Shown here one piece after another: positions 25,798 to 34,959 of a DNA stretch of 64,000 nucleotides. Position numbers and translations under genes: made by a program. Numbering within the stretch: position 1 is the first letter of the stretch; the number at the start of each line of letters is the position of its first letter. Location: the NCBI RefSeq assembly GCF_004028095.1, contig NZ_SBHM01000007.1:1860001-1924000 (forward strand). Reading direction: 5' to 3'. A model generated the notes under the pieces. The model had not been told where the DNA came from, searched no databases, and saw only the letters and a list, made by a program, of their open reading frames with translations. This stretch comes from Paenarthrobacter ureafaciens (GTDB lineage: Bacteria; Actinomycetota; Actinomycetes; Actinomycetales; Micrococcaceae).

Positions 25798-27056
25798 GTG
25801 CCATGTTCAAAGCCTTGGAAAACCCCAACTACCGGGTCTGGGCAGGCGGCGCGCTGGTCTCCAACATCGGTACGTGGATGCAACGCGTGGCCCAGGACTG
25901 GCTGGTCCTGACCATCCTCACCGACCATTCGGGTACGGCGGTAGGCATCACCACGGCGCTGCAGTTCCTTCCCATGCTGTTGTTCGGTCCCTATGCCGGC
26001 GTGCTCGCCGATCGCTACCGCAAGCGCGTCATCTTGCTGTGGACACAGGCTGCCATGGGCATCTGTGGACTCATCGTCGGACTGCTGGTGGTCACCGGAG
26101 TGGCTGAACTATGGCACGTCTACATCGCCGCGGCCGCTTTGGGCCTGGCTGCAGCCATGGATGCTCCCGCCCGGCAAGCGTTCGTCTCAGAACTCGTCGG
26201 CCCGGAGAAGCTCTCCAACGCCGTAGCCCTCAACTCGGCGTCCTTCAACAGCGCCCGCCTGACCGGTCCGGCGATCGCGGGCGTCCTGATTGCGTGGATC
26301 GGCACCGGGCCGGTCTTCATCCTCAATGCTGCGAGCTTCGTTGCCGTCATCATCTCCCTGCTCCGGGTCAAGGTCTCCCAACTGGAGCCGGCCACGCCGG
26401 TGGCACGCGGAAAGCACCAGTTCCTCGACGGACTGCAGTATGTGCGCCAACGCCCTGACCTCACGCTGATCATGGTGATGGTGGGCCTGCTGGGCGCTTT
26501 CGGCATGAACTTCCCGGTGACCAACTCCCTGATGGCCACAGCAGAGTTCGGCATGGGCCCGGAGGAGTTCGGTGCGCTGGGATCCATTATGGCCATCGGA
26601 ACCCTGGCCGGTGCGTTGCTGGCAGCGAGGCGCTCGGGTCCCCGGTTGAGGTTCCTGCTGGGAGGGGCCCTGAGCCTGGGCATCTTCACCTTGGCAGCAA
26701 GCGTCGCGCCAAGCTTCTGGGTCTACGCAGTGGTGCTGATTCCTGTGGGCCTTGCCTCCATCACATTCCTCAATAGCTGCAACACCACCATCCAGCTGTC
26801 CGTGGAGCCACAGTTCCGTGGCCGCGTTCTCGCGTTGTACCTTGCGATCCTGCAGGGCGGCACGGCGATCGGGGCGCCCCTGATGGGATGGATCGGTACC
26901 GAATTCGGAGCACGGTGGTCGGTTGCGGCGGGCGGCGCGGTGGTCCTGGTGACCGGTGTGGCGTGCGTGATCCTGGTCAGCCGCCGCAGTGAGAAAACCC
27001 TCCGGCAGCACGTCCGCAACGTGTGGACGCGGCGGCGCCCTGCCGAGGCTTCCTAG
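25794..27056 (+). CDS. MFS exporter (EntS/DHA3-like)
   Basis: A 420-residue, 12-helix transporter of the MFS_3 group. It opens ALENPNYRVWAGGALVSNIGTWMQRVAQDWLVL, the standard N-terminus of this group, and has GVLADRYRKRVILL between helices 2 and 3. GTG at 25794 overlaps the marR stop (GTGA); ATG at 25803 is an alternative. It is probably a drug or metabolite exporter induced by a ligand of the MarR protein. Confidence 0.88.
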   Translation: MSAMFKALENPNYRVWAGGALVSNIGTWMQRVAQDWLVLTILTDHSGTAVGITTALQFLPMLLFGPYAGVLADRYRKRVILLWTQAAMGICGLIVGLLVVTGVAELWHVYIAAAALGLAAAMDAPARQAFVSELVGPEKLSNAVALNSASFNSARLTGPAIAGVLIAWIGTGPVFILNAASFVAVIISLLRVKVSQLEPATPVARGKHQFLDGLQYVRQRPDLTLIMVMVGLLGAFGMNFPVTNSLMATAEFGMGPEEFGALGSIMAIGTLAGALLAARRSGPRLRFLLGGALSLGIFTLAASVAPSFWVYAVVLIPVGLASITFLNSCNTTIQLSVEPQFRGRVLALYLAILQGGTAIGAPLMGWIGTEFGARWSVAAGGAVVLVTGVACVILVSRRSEKTLRQHVRNVWTRRRPAEAS

Positions 27057-27110
27057 GCGTGCCGAGCCCCAAAGTGAAGCCGGGTAACGGAACGCATCGC
27101 CTGCCCGTGC

Positions 27111-27116
27111 CAGACT
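27111..27116 (+). promoter_or_regulatory. Possible -10 of the App1-type gene
   Basis: CAGACT ends 6 nt before the ATG at 27123; no ribosome site is present. Confidence 0.35.
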
Positions 27117-27122
27117 AAAGCC

Positions 27123-28274
27123 ATGCGTTCACGTTCCCAGGCACCGCGCACACCGTCCGATTCCCTCGAAACCGGCCACCCGGCGTCGTCCGTCAAGGAG
27201 GGCAGCCGCCACTTGGCTGCAAGGCTCGACGACGCGTGGTTGCGGTTCCAGACCCGCCTCGCCATCCGGAGGGGTCACGTAGTGACGGTCGTTCCGCATA
27301 CGGGGTATGGAACGACGTCCTGGGTGCGCGTGCTCGCCAGGGTGGTGCGAAGCGATCCACGGGACATCGGCAATTCGGGGAATGGCTCGAAGCGGCCCCT
27401 GACGGAGGGGATGCGCGGTTGGCGCAACTTTACTAGCGCGCCGGTAGCGCACGCTGCCGTCCGCATCACGGTGGGCGGAGAAGTCCACGACGTCGAGGCG
27501 GACCGCGGGGGAGTGGTGGACGCCCGGATTCCCGCTAACCTGGCGGCTGGTTGGCACAAGGTAAGCCTCCAATCGGGCGAATCCGACGTTGTGGAAGCTC
27601 CGGTGCAGATCGTTCCGGACGACGCTGATTTTGGACTCATCTCCGACATTGACGACACCGTGATGGTGACCGCCCTGCCCCGGCCCTTCCTGGCCGCTTG
27701 GAACACGTTTGTGCTCAACGAGCACGCCCGCACCCCGACTCCGGGCATGGCGGTGCTCTACGAGAGAATCGTGCGGAGCGCTCCGGAAGCTCCGGTGTTG
27801 TATTTGTCCACGGGTGCTTGGAACGTAGCCCCTACCCTTTCCCGCTTCCTCTCGCGCAACCTTTATCCGGCCGGGCCTAAGCTGCTCACGGACTGGGGAC
27901 CCACGACGGACCGGTGGTTCCGCAGCGGAAGGGAGCACAAGGAGGGAAGCCTGGAACGGCTGGCCGAGGAGTTCCCGCACATCAAATGGCTGTTGGTGGG
28001 CGACGATGGCCAGCATGACGTTGCCATTTACACCGAGTTCGCCCAGCGGCATCCGGAGAATGTGTGCGCCATCGCCATCAGGCAGCTGTCAGTCGGCGAG
28101 GCGGTCCTTGCCGGTGGCCGGTCATCCGACGCCGGACCGACCCCCGGTGTCCCGTGGATCTATGCACCCGACGGTGCGGGTATGTCCGACCAGCTGGAAG
28201 AGCTCGGCATCATTACCAGCGGCCCACGGCCAACAGAGCTGCCGGGCGAGGACGTCCCGGGAGGCGCCGACTAG
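27123..28274 (+). CDS. App1-family (DUF2183) phosphatidate phosphatase-like protein
   Basis: A 383-residue protein of the App1/DUF2183 family. The HAD-type catalytic motif is SDIDDTVMVTALP (D175, D177), followed by YLSTGAWNVAPTLSRFLSRNLYP and LVGDDGQHDVAIYTEFA. Yeast App1 dephosphorylates phosphatidic acid and diacylglycerol pyrophosphate; the role in bacteria is not established. An N-terminal beta-rich domain comes first (VVTVVPHTGYGTTSWVRVLARV). No signal peptide, so it is probably cytosolic. Confidence 0.85.
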   Translation: MRSRSQAPRTPSDSLETGHPASSVKEGSRHLAARLDDAWLRFQTRLAIRRGHVVTVVPHTGYGTTSWVRVLARVVRSDPRDIGNSGNGSKRPLTEGMRGWRNFTSAPVAHAAVRITVGGEVHDVEADRGGVVDARIPANLAAGWHKVSLQSGESDVVEAPVQIVPDDADFGLISDIDDTVMVTALPRPFLAAWNTFVLNEHARTPTPGMAVLYERIVRSAPEAPVLYLSTGAWNVAPTLSRFLSRNLYPAGPKLLTDWGPTTDRWFRSGREHKEGSLERLAEEFPHIKWLLVGDDGQHDVAIYTEFAQRHPENVCAIAIRQLSVGEAVLAGGRSSDAGPTPGVPWIYAPDGAGMSDQLEELGIITSGPRPTELPGEDVPGGAD

Positions 28275-28322
28275 TCCTTGTGCCGCAGTACTGCCGTCCG
28301 CTTCACTTCTGCGCTATCATTT

Positions 28323-28338
28323 AGTAAGGATACTTACT
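28323..28338. promoter_or_regulatory. Palindrome in the promoter of the metal-ribbon gene
   Basis: AGTAAGGATACTTACT is a palindrome with 6-bp arms and a GATA centre that could include a -10 (GATACT). It resembles operators of HxlR/MarR/PadR-type regulators, but no such gene adjoins it. Confidence 0.45.
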
Positions 28339-28355
28339 TTATGGAGGTGGAGGCG

Positions 28356-28784
28356 ATGGGAAAGGCAGACGGTTTATCGGACGGAATGTCCCTGCCCCAG
28401 GGAGAGCGCATGTGGTGCTCCCGCTGCCAATCGGACGAGCATCTGGTGCTGCACTCCATTGATTCGGTCCACGCGCACAACGTCGGCCTGTTGGTGGCTG
28501 TTGCTTACACCTGCGCCGACTGCGGCCTTGCCCAGTCCCACTTCACTCCCTTGCGCGAAGTGGCTTCGAAATTGAACACGAAGGAAAACCTTGAAGGGCT
28601 GATTGTTTTCGGAGACAGCTACCTTCATTGTGGCGATCCCATGGTTCCCATTCCCGTCGAAGTCCGGCGGAGCATCACCGCCAAGCCTGTTGGAGCGGAA
28701 GAGCTGGTGCTGCTGGACGTTCGGCTCGGCACCAAAGTCCTGCAGTGCATGGACTGCGGGTTCCGGCTGGAGTTGCCGGCGTAA
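28356..28784 (+). CDS. Cysteine-rich putative zinc-ribbon protein
   Basis: A 142-residue soluble protein with several metal-ribbon Cys pairs: MWCSRCQ, YTCADCGLAQ and VLQCMDCGFRLEL, plus HCGD. The two halves may each bind one zinc ion. ATG at 28356 lies just after GGAGGTGGAGG; an in-frame ATG at 28341 overlaps that site. A strong palindrome lies in its promoter and a hairpin follows the stop, so it is an independently controlled single gene. Function unknown. Confidence 0.7.
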   Translation: MGKADGLSDGMSLPQGERMWCSRCQSDEHLVLHSIDSVHAHNVGLLVAVAYTCADCGLAQSHFTPLREVASKLNTKENLEGLIVFGDSYLHCGDPMVPIPVEVRRSITAKPVGAEELVLLDVRLGTKVLQCMDCGFRLELPA

Positions 28785-28793
28785 GCACACACC

Positions 28794-28832
28794 ATGAAAG
28801 GAGCCCCGGCGCGTTGCCGGGGCTCCTTTCAT
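28794..28832. terminator. Bidirectional terminator hairpin
   Basis: 17-bp perfect arms (28794-28810 and 28816-28832) with A-rich and T-rich ends lie between the metal-ribbon gene and the convergent oxidoreductase gene. Confidence 0.85.
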
Positions 28833-28869
28833 ATCGAGTCCGGGTCAGGATGAGCTGCGAACAACCGCC

Positions 28870-29982
28870 CTAGGAGAAGCGGCCCGGGCGGAACGTGGCC
28901 AGCATCGGGTGCTTCCGGCCCGTCAGGATCTCCCCGGAGAGCAACTCGCCGGCGATCAGCCCCAGCGTCGCCCCCGAGTGCGTGAACGCAACAAAGCAGC
29001 CGGGCACCTGTCCCAGTTCGCCGAACACCGGTTCGCCGTCGCCCGGGATCGGCTTGTAGCCGATCCTCCACGACGCAGGCCTCAACTCCGGATTGCCGTC
29101 GATCAGCTTGGACGATTCATCCGCCAGTTCCTGGACGATGTCATCCGGGATAGTGAAGGAACCGTCGGCGTGCTCGGTAATGTGCTCCTCGTACCAGTCA
29201 TGGTCCAGCGCGAACGTCCGGCCGGGGTTGGGACGCACCGCCGCGCGGGGGGTGTTCATTACGGCGGTCACGCGGTGCTCCACCGGTTTGGTGACAACCA
29301 GCATGGACACGGGCGAACCATTGGGGATTTCCACCCCGAGGGGCTTCACCACGCCGGGAGTAGCCGCGCCGCACGCCACGAGGACCGCGTCCGCTGCGTA
29401 GGTGGCACCGCCGGAGGTTTCGACGCCGGCGGCCTTGCCGCCGTCGACCGTCACCGAAACCTTGCCCGCGTTAAGGACCAGCCGGCCGCCCAAGGAGTGG
29501 AACTCCTCCATGAGGAAATTAACCAGGTCCGGGAGGCTGACCCACCCCTCACCGGGGTTGAAGATGGCGTTCTCAGGAACGGCGCCGGAATCGATGCCAG
29601 GGGTGACCTTGGCGATGTCTTCCGGTGCCAGGAGCTTCGAGTCGTAGCCGATCGACTCCTCGTAGGCGTGGCGTGCCTCGGTGGCTTCCTTGTGACCGGC
29701 GGCGTTCCACATGAGGCCCCCGCCGAACTGCAACCATTCACGGGTGGGGTCGGCCGCGAACAGGGTGCGGTAGCGGTCCACGCCCGCCACGCGCAGCTGG
29801 TGGTACGGCGTTGAGCGCTCGCCGGCCGAATTGAGCCAGGACAATGAGCGTCCGGTGGCTTCGCTGGCCAGGCCCTGTTCGGTCAACAGGGTGACCGAAG
29901 CGCCCCCGCGGAGCAGGTGGACAGCGGTGGAAACACCCAGGATGCCGCCTCCGATGACGGCAACGTGCTTGGTGGAGGACAT
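28870..29982 (-). CDS. FAD-dependent oxidoreductase (DAO family)
   Basis: A 370-residue flavoenzyme of the D-amino acid oxidase/DadA/glycine oxidase family. The FAD-binding VAVIGGGILGVSTAVHLL is at the N-terminus; GEGWVSLPDLVNFLMEE and the C-terminal FVAFTHSGATLGLIAGELL complete the fold. It would oxidise an amine or imino acid. The start at 29982 (MSSTKH) follows AAAGGGAG. It is the last gene of a five-gene operon with an amino-acid-type ABC importer, so it probably acts on the imported compound. Confidence 0.88.
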   Translation of the reverse strand: MSSTKHVAVIGGGILGVSTAVHLLRGGASVTLLTEQGLASEATGRSLSWLNSAGERSTPYHQLRVAGVDRYRTLFAADPTREWLQFGGGLMWNAAGHKEATEARHAYEESIGYDSKLLAPEDIAKVTPGIDSGAVPENAIFNPGEGWVSLPDLVNFLMEEFHSLGGRLVLNAGKVSVTVDGGKAAGVETSGGATYAADAVLVACGAATPGVVKPLGVEIPNGSPVSMLVVTKPVEHRVTAVMNTPRAAVRPNPGRTFALDHDWYEEHITEHADGSFTIPDDIVQELADESSKLIDGNPELRPASWRIGYKPIPGDGEPVFGELGQVPGCFVAFTHSGATLGLIAGELLSGEILTGRKHPMLATFRPGRFS

Positions 29983-30021
29983 GGTTCTCCCTTTCATCTC
30001 AAGGTTGGAAAACTTGCGGGG

Positions 30022-31065
30022 TCAGGCGTAGGCGTGGATTGACTCGATGACCCGCAGGGTCTCAAGGGCTTCAGCAGCCTGGACAGGCAGTGGGCCGCGG
30101 CCGCGCAGCGCAGCGGCGAGTTCGGAATAGAACCGCGGGTAGCTGCCCTTTTCGGGCGGAACAGGCGCGGCGGAGCCGTCCACTCCCAGAAGCCCCCAAG
30201 ACTCCTGGGGTTCGCTTCCGTAGGAAGGGTCCGACGGCGTGACGCCCGCTGCCAGGGCGGGTTCCTGACCGTCCAGTCCCCACTTGGTGTACCCGGCCTT
30301 TGAGCCAAGCACATGGAAGCGGGGGCCCACTTGGGCGGCCATGCCGTTCATCCACAGCCGGGACCGGACGCCCGATTCGTGCCGCAGGGACACAAAAGCT
30401 TCAGTGTCGGCGGCCTCTGGATGCGGGCCGTGGTTGGCAGTTTCGCCGTAGCTCTCCGCAACGGGGCCGAACAGCTGGATGGCTTGGTCGATCACGTGCG
30501 CTCCGAGGTCATGGAGGATTCCGCCGCCTTCGGCCAGCGTTGCCGAGTCACGCCAATTGCCGAAGCCTTCCGGGCGCCACCACTCGAACCGGGACTCAAA
30601 AGTGCGGACTTCTCCGAGGGCTCCCTCGTCCAGCAGCTTCCGCAGCGTCAGGAAGTCGGCGTCCCACCGGCGGTTCTGGAAGACCGTCAGCTGCACCCCG
30701 GCGTCGGACGCCCGTGCCAGCAGCTCCTCGCCGTGGGCCGCTGTGGTGACAAAGGGCTTGTCCACCACCAGGTTGAGCCCATGCGCGATTGCCGTAGCCC
30801 CGAGTTCCATATGGGTCAGTGGCGGGGTTCCGAGGACCATCAGGTCCAGCTGCCCGGACAAGGCGAACAATTCCTCAGACGTCCCGACGATCCGTGCTTC
30901 CGGGTAGAGCCGTGCTGCCTCCGCAGCGCGCCGGGGATCCGCCGTCACGATCACATCCAGCGAATAGGCAGGGTCCGCCGCAATCAGCGGTGCGTGGAAA
31001 ACCTTGCCGGAGACGCCGAACCCGACGACGGCGGTGCGGATAGGTGCGTTAATCGCGGCGCCCAT
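30022..31065 (-). CDS. Gfo/Idh/MocA-family oxidoreductase
   Basis: A 347-residue NAD(P)-dependent enzyme with an N-terminal Rossmann fold (IRTAVVGFGVSGKVFHAPLI) and the family block LVVDKPFVTTAAHGEEL, whose Lys is part of the usual EKP motif. The C-terminal half is the beta-sheet dimer domain. Its start overlaps the ATPase stop (TGATG). These enzymes oxidise sugars, inositols or related compounds; an amine or opine-like sugar conjugate is possible here given the neighbours. Confidence 0.88.
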   Translation of the reverse strand: MGAAINAPIRTAVVGFGVSGKVFHAPLIAADPAYSLDVIVTADPRRAAEAARLYPEARIVGTSEELFALSGQLDLMVLGTPPLTHMELGATAIAHGLNLVVDKPFVTTAAHGEELLARASDAGVQLTVFQNRRWDADFLTLRKLLDEGALGEVRTFESRFEWWRPEGFGNWRDSATLAEGGGILHDLGAHVIDQAIQLFGPVAESYGETANHGPHPEAADTEAFVSLRHESGVRSRLWMNGMAAQVGPRFHVLGSKAGYTKWGLDGQEPALAAGVTPSDPSYGSEPQESWGLLGVDGSAAPVPPEKGSYPRFYSELAAALRGRGPLPVQAAEALETLRVIESIHAYA

Positions 31066-31862
31066 CACAGGACTTCCGAAAGGAACCGCTGCAGGCGTTC
31101 GCTGCGCGGGTTGTCGAACAGTTCAGTGGGCGGGCCCATCTCCACAACTTCTCCTTCGTCCATGAACACCACCTGGTCCGCAACCTTGCGGGCGAAGTTC
31201 ATCTCATGGGTGACCACCAGCATGGTCATACCGCGTCGTCCAAGTCCGGCCATCAGGTTCAGGACGCCTTTGACCAGCTCCGGGTCCAGGGCGCTGGTTG
31301 CTTCGTCGAAAAGCATCACCTCGGGTTCCATGGCCAACGCGCGGGCAATGGCGACGCGCTGCTGCTGGCCGCCGGAAAGGTCCCTCGGACGGTGGTCCGC
31401 ACGTTCAGCCAGGCCTACTTCGGCAAGCCGGCGCCGCGCCCGTTCCCTGGCCTCCGCCTTGGACATGCCCTTGACGCTCCAGAGCGCCAAGGCCACGTTG
31501 TCCAACGCCGTATGGTCAGGAAAAAGGTTGAAGTGCTGGAACACCATGCCGATCCGGGCCCGGAGAATGTCCGGTTTGACCTGCAGAGCGCTTTCTCCGG
31601 CCAAGAGGACATCGCCGCTCTTCGGCTCATGCAGGCGGTTCACGCCCCGCAGGAGGGTGGACTTGCCGGAGCCGGAGGGGCCGATGATGCAGGTGGTGGT
31701 TCCCGGCGCGACTGTAAGGCTGACATTGCGGAGGACGTCCACATCGCCGTAGGCCATGGTCAGGCTTCGCAGTTCCAGGCTGGAACCGTGGAACTTTTCG
31801 ATGTCCGGCGCGGTGGTGGCGCTTTTGCTGGTGCCGGCGCTGGTGCTGCTGGTGAGGTTCAC
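31065..31862 (-). CDS. Polar amino acid-type ABC importer, ATPase
   Basis: A 265-residue GlnQ/HisP-like ATPase. Walker A is IIGPSGSGKSTLL, the signature is DLSGGQQQRVAIARALAMEP, and Walker B is VMLFDEATSALDPE; H-loop VVTHEMNFA follows. GTG at 31862 overlaps the permease stop (GTGA). The first 30 residues are Ser/Thr-rich and outside the fold. A longer open frame upstream on this strand is a shadow of the permease gene. Confidence 0.93.
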   Translation of the reverse strand: MNLTSSTSAGTSKSATTAPDIEKFHGSSLELRSLTMAYGDVDVLRNVSLTVAPGTTTCIIGPSGSGKSTLLRGVNRLHEPKSGDVLLAGESALQVKPDILRARIGMVFQHFNLFPDHTALDNVALALWSVKGMSKAEARERARRRLAEVGLAERADHRPRDLSGGQQQRVAIARALAMEPEVMLFDEATSALDPELVKGVLNLMAGLGRRGMTMLVVTHEMNFARKVADQVVFMDEGEVVEMGPPTELFDNPRSERLQRFLSEVL

Positions 31863-32647
31863 GTGTTGCTCCCGGAGATGAGCGGCGAAGCCGCGTCGAG
31901 TTCCTTGACTTCCTTCAGGCCGCTGGTCGGGGCTGTGGGACGACGGCGGCCGGTCCGGAACTTGTTGTCGAAGTAGTTGACGAGGTGGGTCAGCGGCACT
32001 GTGATCACCAAGTAGAAGATGCCTGCCATGACCAGTGGTGAGAGATTGCCGGACAGCACTGCGGCGTCCTGGCCAACCCTGAACAATTCGCGCTCGCTGA
32101 CCAGCAGCCCCAGGAAGTACACCAGGGAGGAGTCCTTCACGATGGCGATGAACTGGTTCACCAAGGCAGGGAGTACGCGGCGCACACCTTGCGGCACCAC
32201 AACCAAGGCCATGGACTTGCTGTAGCTCATGCCCAGGGCGCGGCAGGCTTCGCCTTGGCCCTTGTCCACGCTCAGGATGCCGGCGCGGAAGATTTCCCCG
32301 ATGTAGGCACTGGCGATGAGGCTCAGGGCGATGATGCCCAGGGGGTAGGGGGAGGGCCCGAAGACCGATTGGCTCAAACGGGCGAATCCCTGCCCGATCA
32401 GGAGGATGGTGAGGATGGCGGGCAGGCCGCGGAACAGGTCGGTGTAGATCCGTGCGGGAATGCGGAGCCACTTTGAGCGTGAGATGCCCATGACGGCCAC
32501 CACCATGCCCATCACGACGCCAAGGATGGTGGCTGCGATGGAGATGATGAGGGTGTTGAGGAGGCCAACTCCGAGGAGTTGGGGCAGTACTTCGACCATG
32601 GCGTTGAAGTCGAAGAACGTGCGGCTGATGGTATTGAGCCAATCCAT
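31859..32647 (-). CDS. Polar amino acid-type ABC importer, permease
   Basis: A 262-residue membrane protein of the HisM/GlnP type with about five helices and the ATPase-contact loop IGEIFRAGILSVDKGQGEACRALGMS. It starts MDWLNTISRTFF, with a membrane-facing first segment. It is the only permease in the operon, so the transporter is a homodimer in the membrane. It lies 85 nt after the binding-protein gene, with a hairpin between. Confidence 0.92.
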   Translation of the reverse strand: MDWLNTISRTFFDFNAMVEVLPQLLGVGLLNTLIISIAATILGVVMGMVVAVMGISRSKWLRIPARIYTDLFRGLPAILTILLIGQGFARLSQSVFGPSPYPLGIIALSLIASAYIGEIFRAGILSVDKGQGEACRALGMSYSKSMALVVVPQGVRRVLPALVNQFIAIVKDSSLVYFLGLLVSERELFRVGQDAAVLSGNLSPLVMAGIFYLVITVPLTHLVNYFDNKFRTGRRRPTAPTSGLKEVKELDAASPLISGSNT

Positions 32648-32686
32648 TGAATGCTCTCAGTCGGTAGTTGGATTTGTGTTTCTGCC

Positions 32687-32725
32687 GGGCGGGCCGCCGG
32701 TAGGGTGCATCGTGGCGGCCCGCCC
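32687..32725 (-). terminator. Intercistronic hairpin between binding protein and permease
   Basis: A 12-bp perfect GC stem (32687-32698 with 32714-32725), without a T run. It may slow read-through or protect the upstream message so that more binding protein than permease is made. Confidence 0.5.
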
Positions 32726-32732
32726 TGTTGGA

Positions 32733-33602
32733 TTACTTGCTGCTGGCAGCCGGGGAAGGGCTGGAAGTCTGCTCTGCCTTGGGCAGGTACTGCTCCGGCA
32801 TGGGAGATCCCGGGAACCACTTCTGGTAGAGCTTCTTCCACGTGCCGTCTTCCATGGCTTCGGCGAGCCCCTTGTTCAGGGCCTCCTTGAACTCCGGCTT
32901 GTTCTTGGCGATCGCAAAACCGGCAGGGGCATCGAAGGAAGGGATGTCCGCGGCGCTGACCAGGCCAAATTGGTCCTGGTAGGACTTGGCGGCTTCGTAG
33001 TCCAGGAAGTGCGCGTCCACTGCTCCGCTGTTCACTGCCGAGATGGCCGTGTTGTTGTCGGGGAAGCGGACCAGCTGCGAGGAAGTGAAGTTCTTCACCG
33101 CGTAGGCTTCCTGGAGCGTTCCCTGGACTACGCCGAGGCGCTTGCCGTTGAGCCCGTCAACGTCCTTGATGCCCGAGGTCTTGGTGGTGATGACCGTGAG
33201 GTAGCCGGCCAGGTAGCCCTCGGAGAAGTCGACCGTTTCCTTGCGCTTGTCGGTAATGCCGATTGCTGCGACTCCGACGTCGAATTGGCCGTTGGCGACG
33301 GCGGCGAGCAGCCCGGAGAAGTCCTGTCCGGTGAAGACTACGTTGTCCACTCCGGCGTGATGTGCGACGTCCTTGAAGAGTTCAACATCGAACCCCGTGA
33401 AGTTTCCGGAGCTGTCGGTGAAGGTGTAAGGCTTTGAGTCGCCAAGGCTTGCGACCCGGATGGTGCCGGGTTCGATCAGGCCGTAGGGGTTGTCGGCGGA
33501 AGGGGAGCTCCCCGCGGAGGAGCCTCCGCAGCCGGAGAGGGCAATGACGGCCGCCATTGCTGCGGCTGCGAACGCAGCGGGGCGGAACTTCAGTTTGATC
33601 AC
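32733..33602 (-). CDS. Solute-binding lipoprotein (SBP family 3)
   Basis: A 289-residue binding protein for amino-acid-like ligands. It has a lipoprotein signal (LSGC, C25). The domain starts [35 protein letters not shown] and includes the usual [24 protein letters not shown] at 33602 is the start, because upstream sequence is promoter region. It is the first gene of a minus-strand operon divergent from a LacI gene. The ligand is unknown; the downstream enzymes suggest an amine or opine-type compound. Confidence 0.9.
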   Translation of the reverse strand: MIKLKFRPAAFAAAAMAAVIALSGCGGSSAGSSPSADNPYGLIEPGTIRVASLGDSKPYTFTDSSGNFTGFDVELFKDVAHHAGVDNVVFTGQDFSGLLAAVANGQFDVGVAAIGITDKRKETVDFSEGYLAGYLTVITTKTSGIKDVDGLNGKRLGVVQGTLQEAYAVKNFTSSQLVRFPDNNTAISAVNSGAVDAHFLDYEAAKSYQDQFGLVSAADIPSFDAPAGFAIAKNKPEFKEALNKGLAEAMEDGTWKKLYQKWFPGSPMPEQYLPKAEQTSSPSPAASSK

Positions 33603-33676
33603 AGCGTGTCCAATCGTGGGAGGGATGCGGTGCTGTCGGAGGCAGCCGGGAGATCTTGCTCGATGTTGAGTCTTGT

Positions 33677-33715
33677 TGAGTCCGGTCTCACCGCCTAAAA
33701 TTGAGACCGGACTCA
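33677..33715. promoter_or_regulatory. Paired LacI-type operators between the importer operon and its regulator
   Basis: Two 14-bp inverted arms (33677-33690 and 33702-33715) lie 25 bp apart. Each is itself a near-palindrome GAGNCCGGNCTC with a central CCGG, the look of a LacI-family site. Outer CGATGT/ACATCG (33661, 33715) extend the symmetry. TTGAGA at 33701 could be a -35 toward the regulator. Confidence 0.7.
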
Positions 33716-33778
33716 CATCGTTTGAACGAATGTAGCGGAACTCACAAAGCCGCGTCAACACCCCCGTGAAAGGTGAAC

Positions 33779-34873
33779 ATGAGCACTGAAGGATCCCGAC
33801 GGCGGGACGTAACGGTTGCCGACGTCGCCAAGGCCGCGAAAGTGTCCAAAGCACAAGCAGCGCGTGCTTTGGGGAACTATGGAGCCGTCAGCGATGACGT
33901 CCGCGAGCGTGTCCTTGCAGCTGCCGAAGAGCTCGGCTACCGTCCCAACGAGTTGGCCCGGAGCATGAACACGGGACGCTCGAACACCCTTGGGGTGGTG
34001 GTAGGTGACATCGAAAACCCGCACTTCGGCCTCGCCACCCGCGGCATCACGGACACGGCAAAAAAGAGTGGTTACAACGTCATCCTCATCAACACCGACG
34101 AGGAGAAGCAGGCCGAAGTGGATGCCGTCCGTGTACTGCTGGACAAACGAGTGGACGGACTGATCGTCGCGCCCGCTTCCTCCACGGATTTTCCGCACCT
34201 CCGGGAGGTCCAGGAGTCCGGGCGTCCGCTGGTCCTCCTGGACAGGGCGGCGGAGGGGTTGGAGGTTGAGACCTTCGCCGTGGATATGGGTCCGGTTTCC
34301 TATGAATCCACCAAGCAACTCATCGGGCTCGGCCACCTGCGGATAGCGTTCGTTTCCACCCTCAAATCGGAGCAGCCCTACCGGGAGGGAATGGCGCTGG
34401 AGTCTTCGCAGATCGCGGACCGCGTGGACGGTATGCGCCGTGCGTTCCAAGAGCAGGCGCTCCCTTTCCCCGCTGACTTGGTCCGCCTCAACGCCGGGGA
34501 CGCCGGGTCCATCAAGGCCGTTGCCCGCGATCTGGTCACCGGTCCGGACCCCGCCACGGCCATCATCGCCTCAGACGGCCTGATCGCACTCAGTGTTGTT
34601 GAAGCAATCCAGGAATCAGGCCTCCGGATTCCGGATGACATCTCCTTCATCATGTACGACGACTTCGCTTGGACCCGGCTCATCTCTCCGCCGCTCACCG
34701 TGATCGCCCAGCCGGTGTATGAGATGGGCAGGGCTGCTGCCTCGGCGCTGATCCGGAAAATTGAGGGGAGGCCAGCGGCGGCATCCGGCCCGGAGCTGCA
34801 CCCGCGGCTCATCCAGCGCGGATCAGTTGGAGCTCCCCGAACGGCTTTGGAGGGGACTCTGTCCCTTGGTTGA
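33779..34873 (+). CDS. LacI-family regulator of the divergent ABC/oxidoreductase operon
   Basis: A 364-residue LacI/GalR protein. The helix-turn-helix is [28 protein letters not shown], with the unusual QAARAL in place of TVSRAL, and [11 protein letters not shown] is the hinge. The effector domain has [13 protein letters not shown] and [14 protein letters not shown] at 33779 follows AAAGGTGA. It faces the importer operon across paired CG-centred operators, so it probably controls that operon and itself. The changed recognition helix suggests a non-standard operator, in keeping with the CCGG sites. Confidence 0.9.
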   Translation: MSTEGSRRRDVTVADVAKAAKVSKAQAARALGNYGAVSDDVRERVLAAAEELGYRPNELARSMNTGRSNTLGVVVGDIENPHFGLATRGITDTAKKSGYNVILINTDEEKQAEVDAVRVLLDKRVDGLIVAPASSTDFPHLREVQESGRPLVLLDRAAEGLEVETFAVDMGPVSYESTKQLIGLGHLRIAFVSTLKSEQPYREGMALESSQIADRVDGMRRAFQEQALPFPADLVRLNAGDAGSIKAVARDLVTGPDPATAIIASDGLIALSVVEAIQESGLRIPDDISFIMYDDFAWTRLISPPLTVIAQPVYEMGRAAASALIRKIEGRPAAASGPELHPRLIQRGSVGAPRTALEGTLSLG

Positions 34874-34883
34874 ACGGGCAGCG

Positions 34884-34922
34884 CCATCGGTGTGGAAGCA
34901 GCTTTTGCTTCCACACCGATGG
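34884..34922. terminator. Hairpin between convergent genes
   Basis: 17-bp perfect arms (34884-34900 and 34906-34922) with a 5-nt loop lie between the LacI gene and the convergent MHS transporter. Confidence 0.8.
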
Positions 34923-34959
34923 CTTTGTCAGCGGACCTCTTTGTTACTGGGCTTCCTGG

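Noticed and set aside
31862..32642. An apparent N-terminal extension of the ABC ATPase to a 525-residue protein
   Set aside because: The extra part is the permease gene read in another frame (HPHHLHR-like low-complexity). The real start is GTG 31862.
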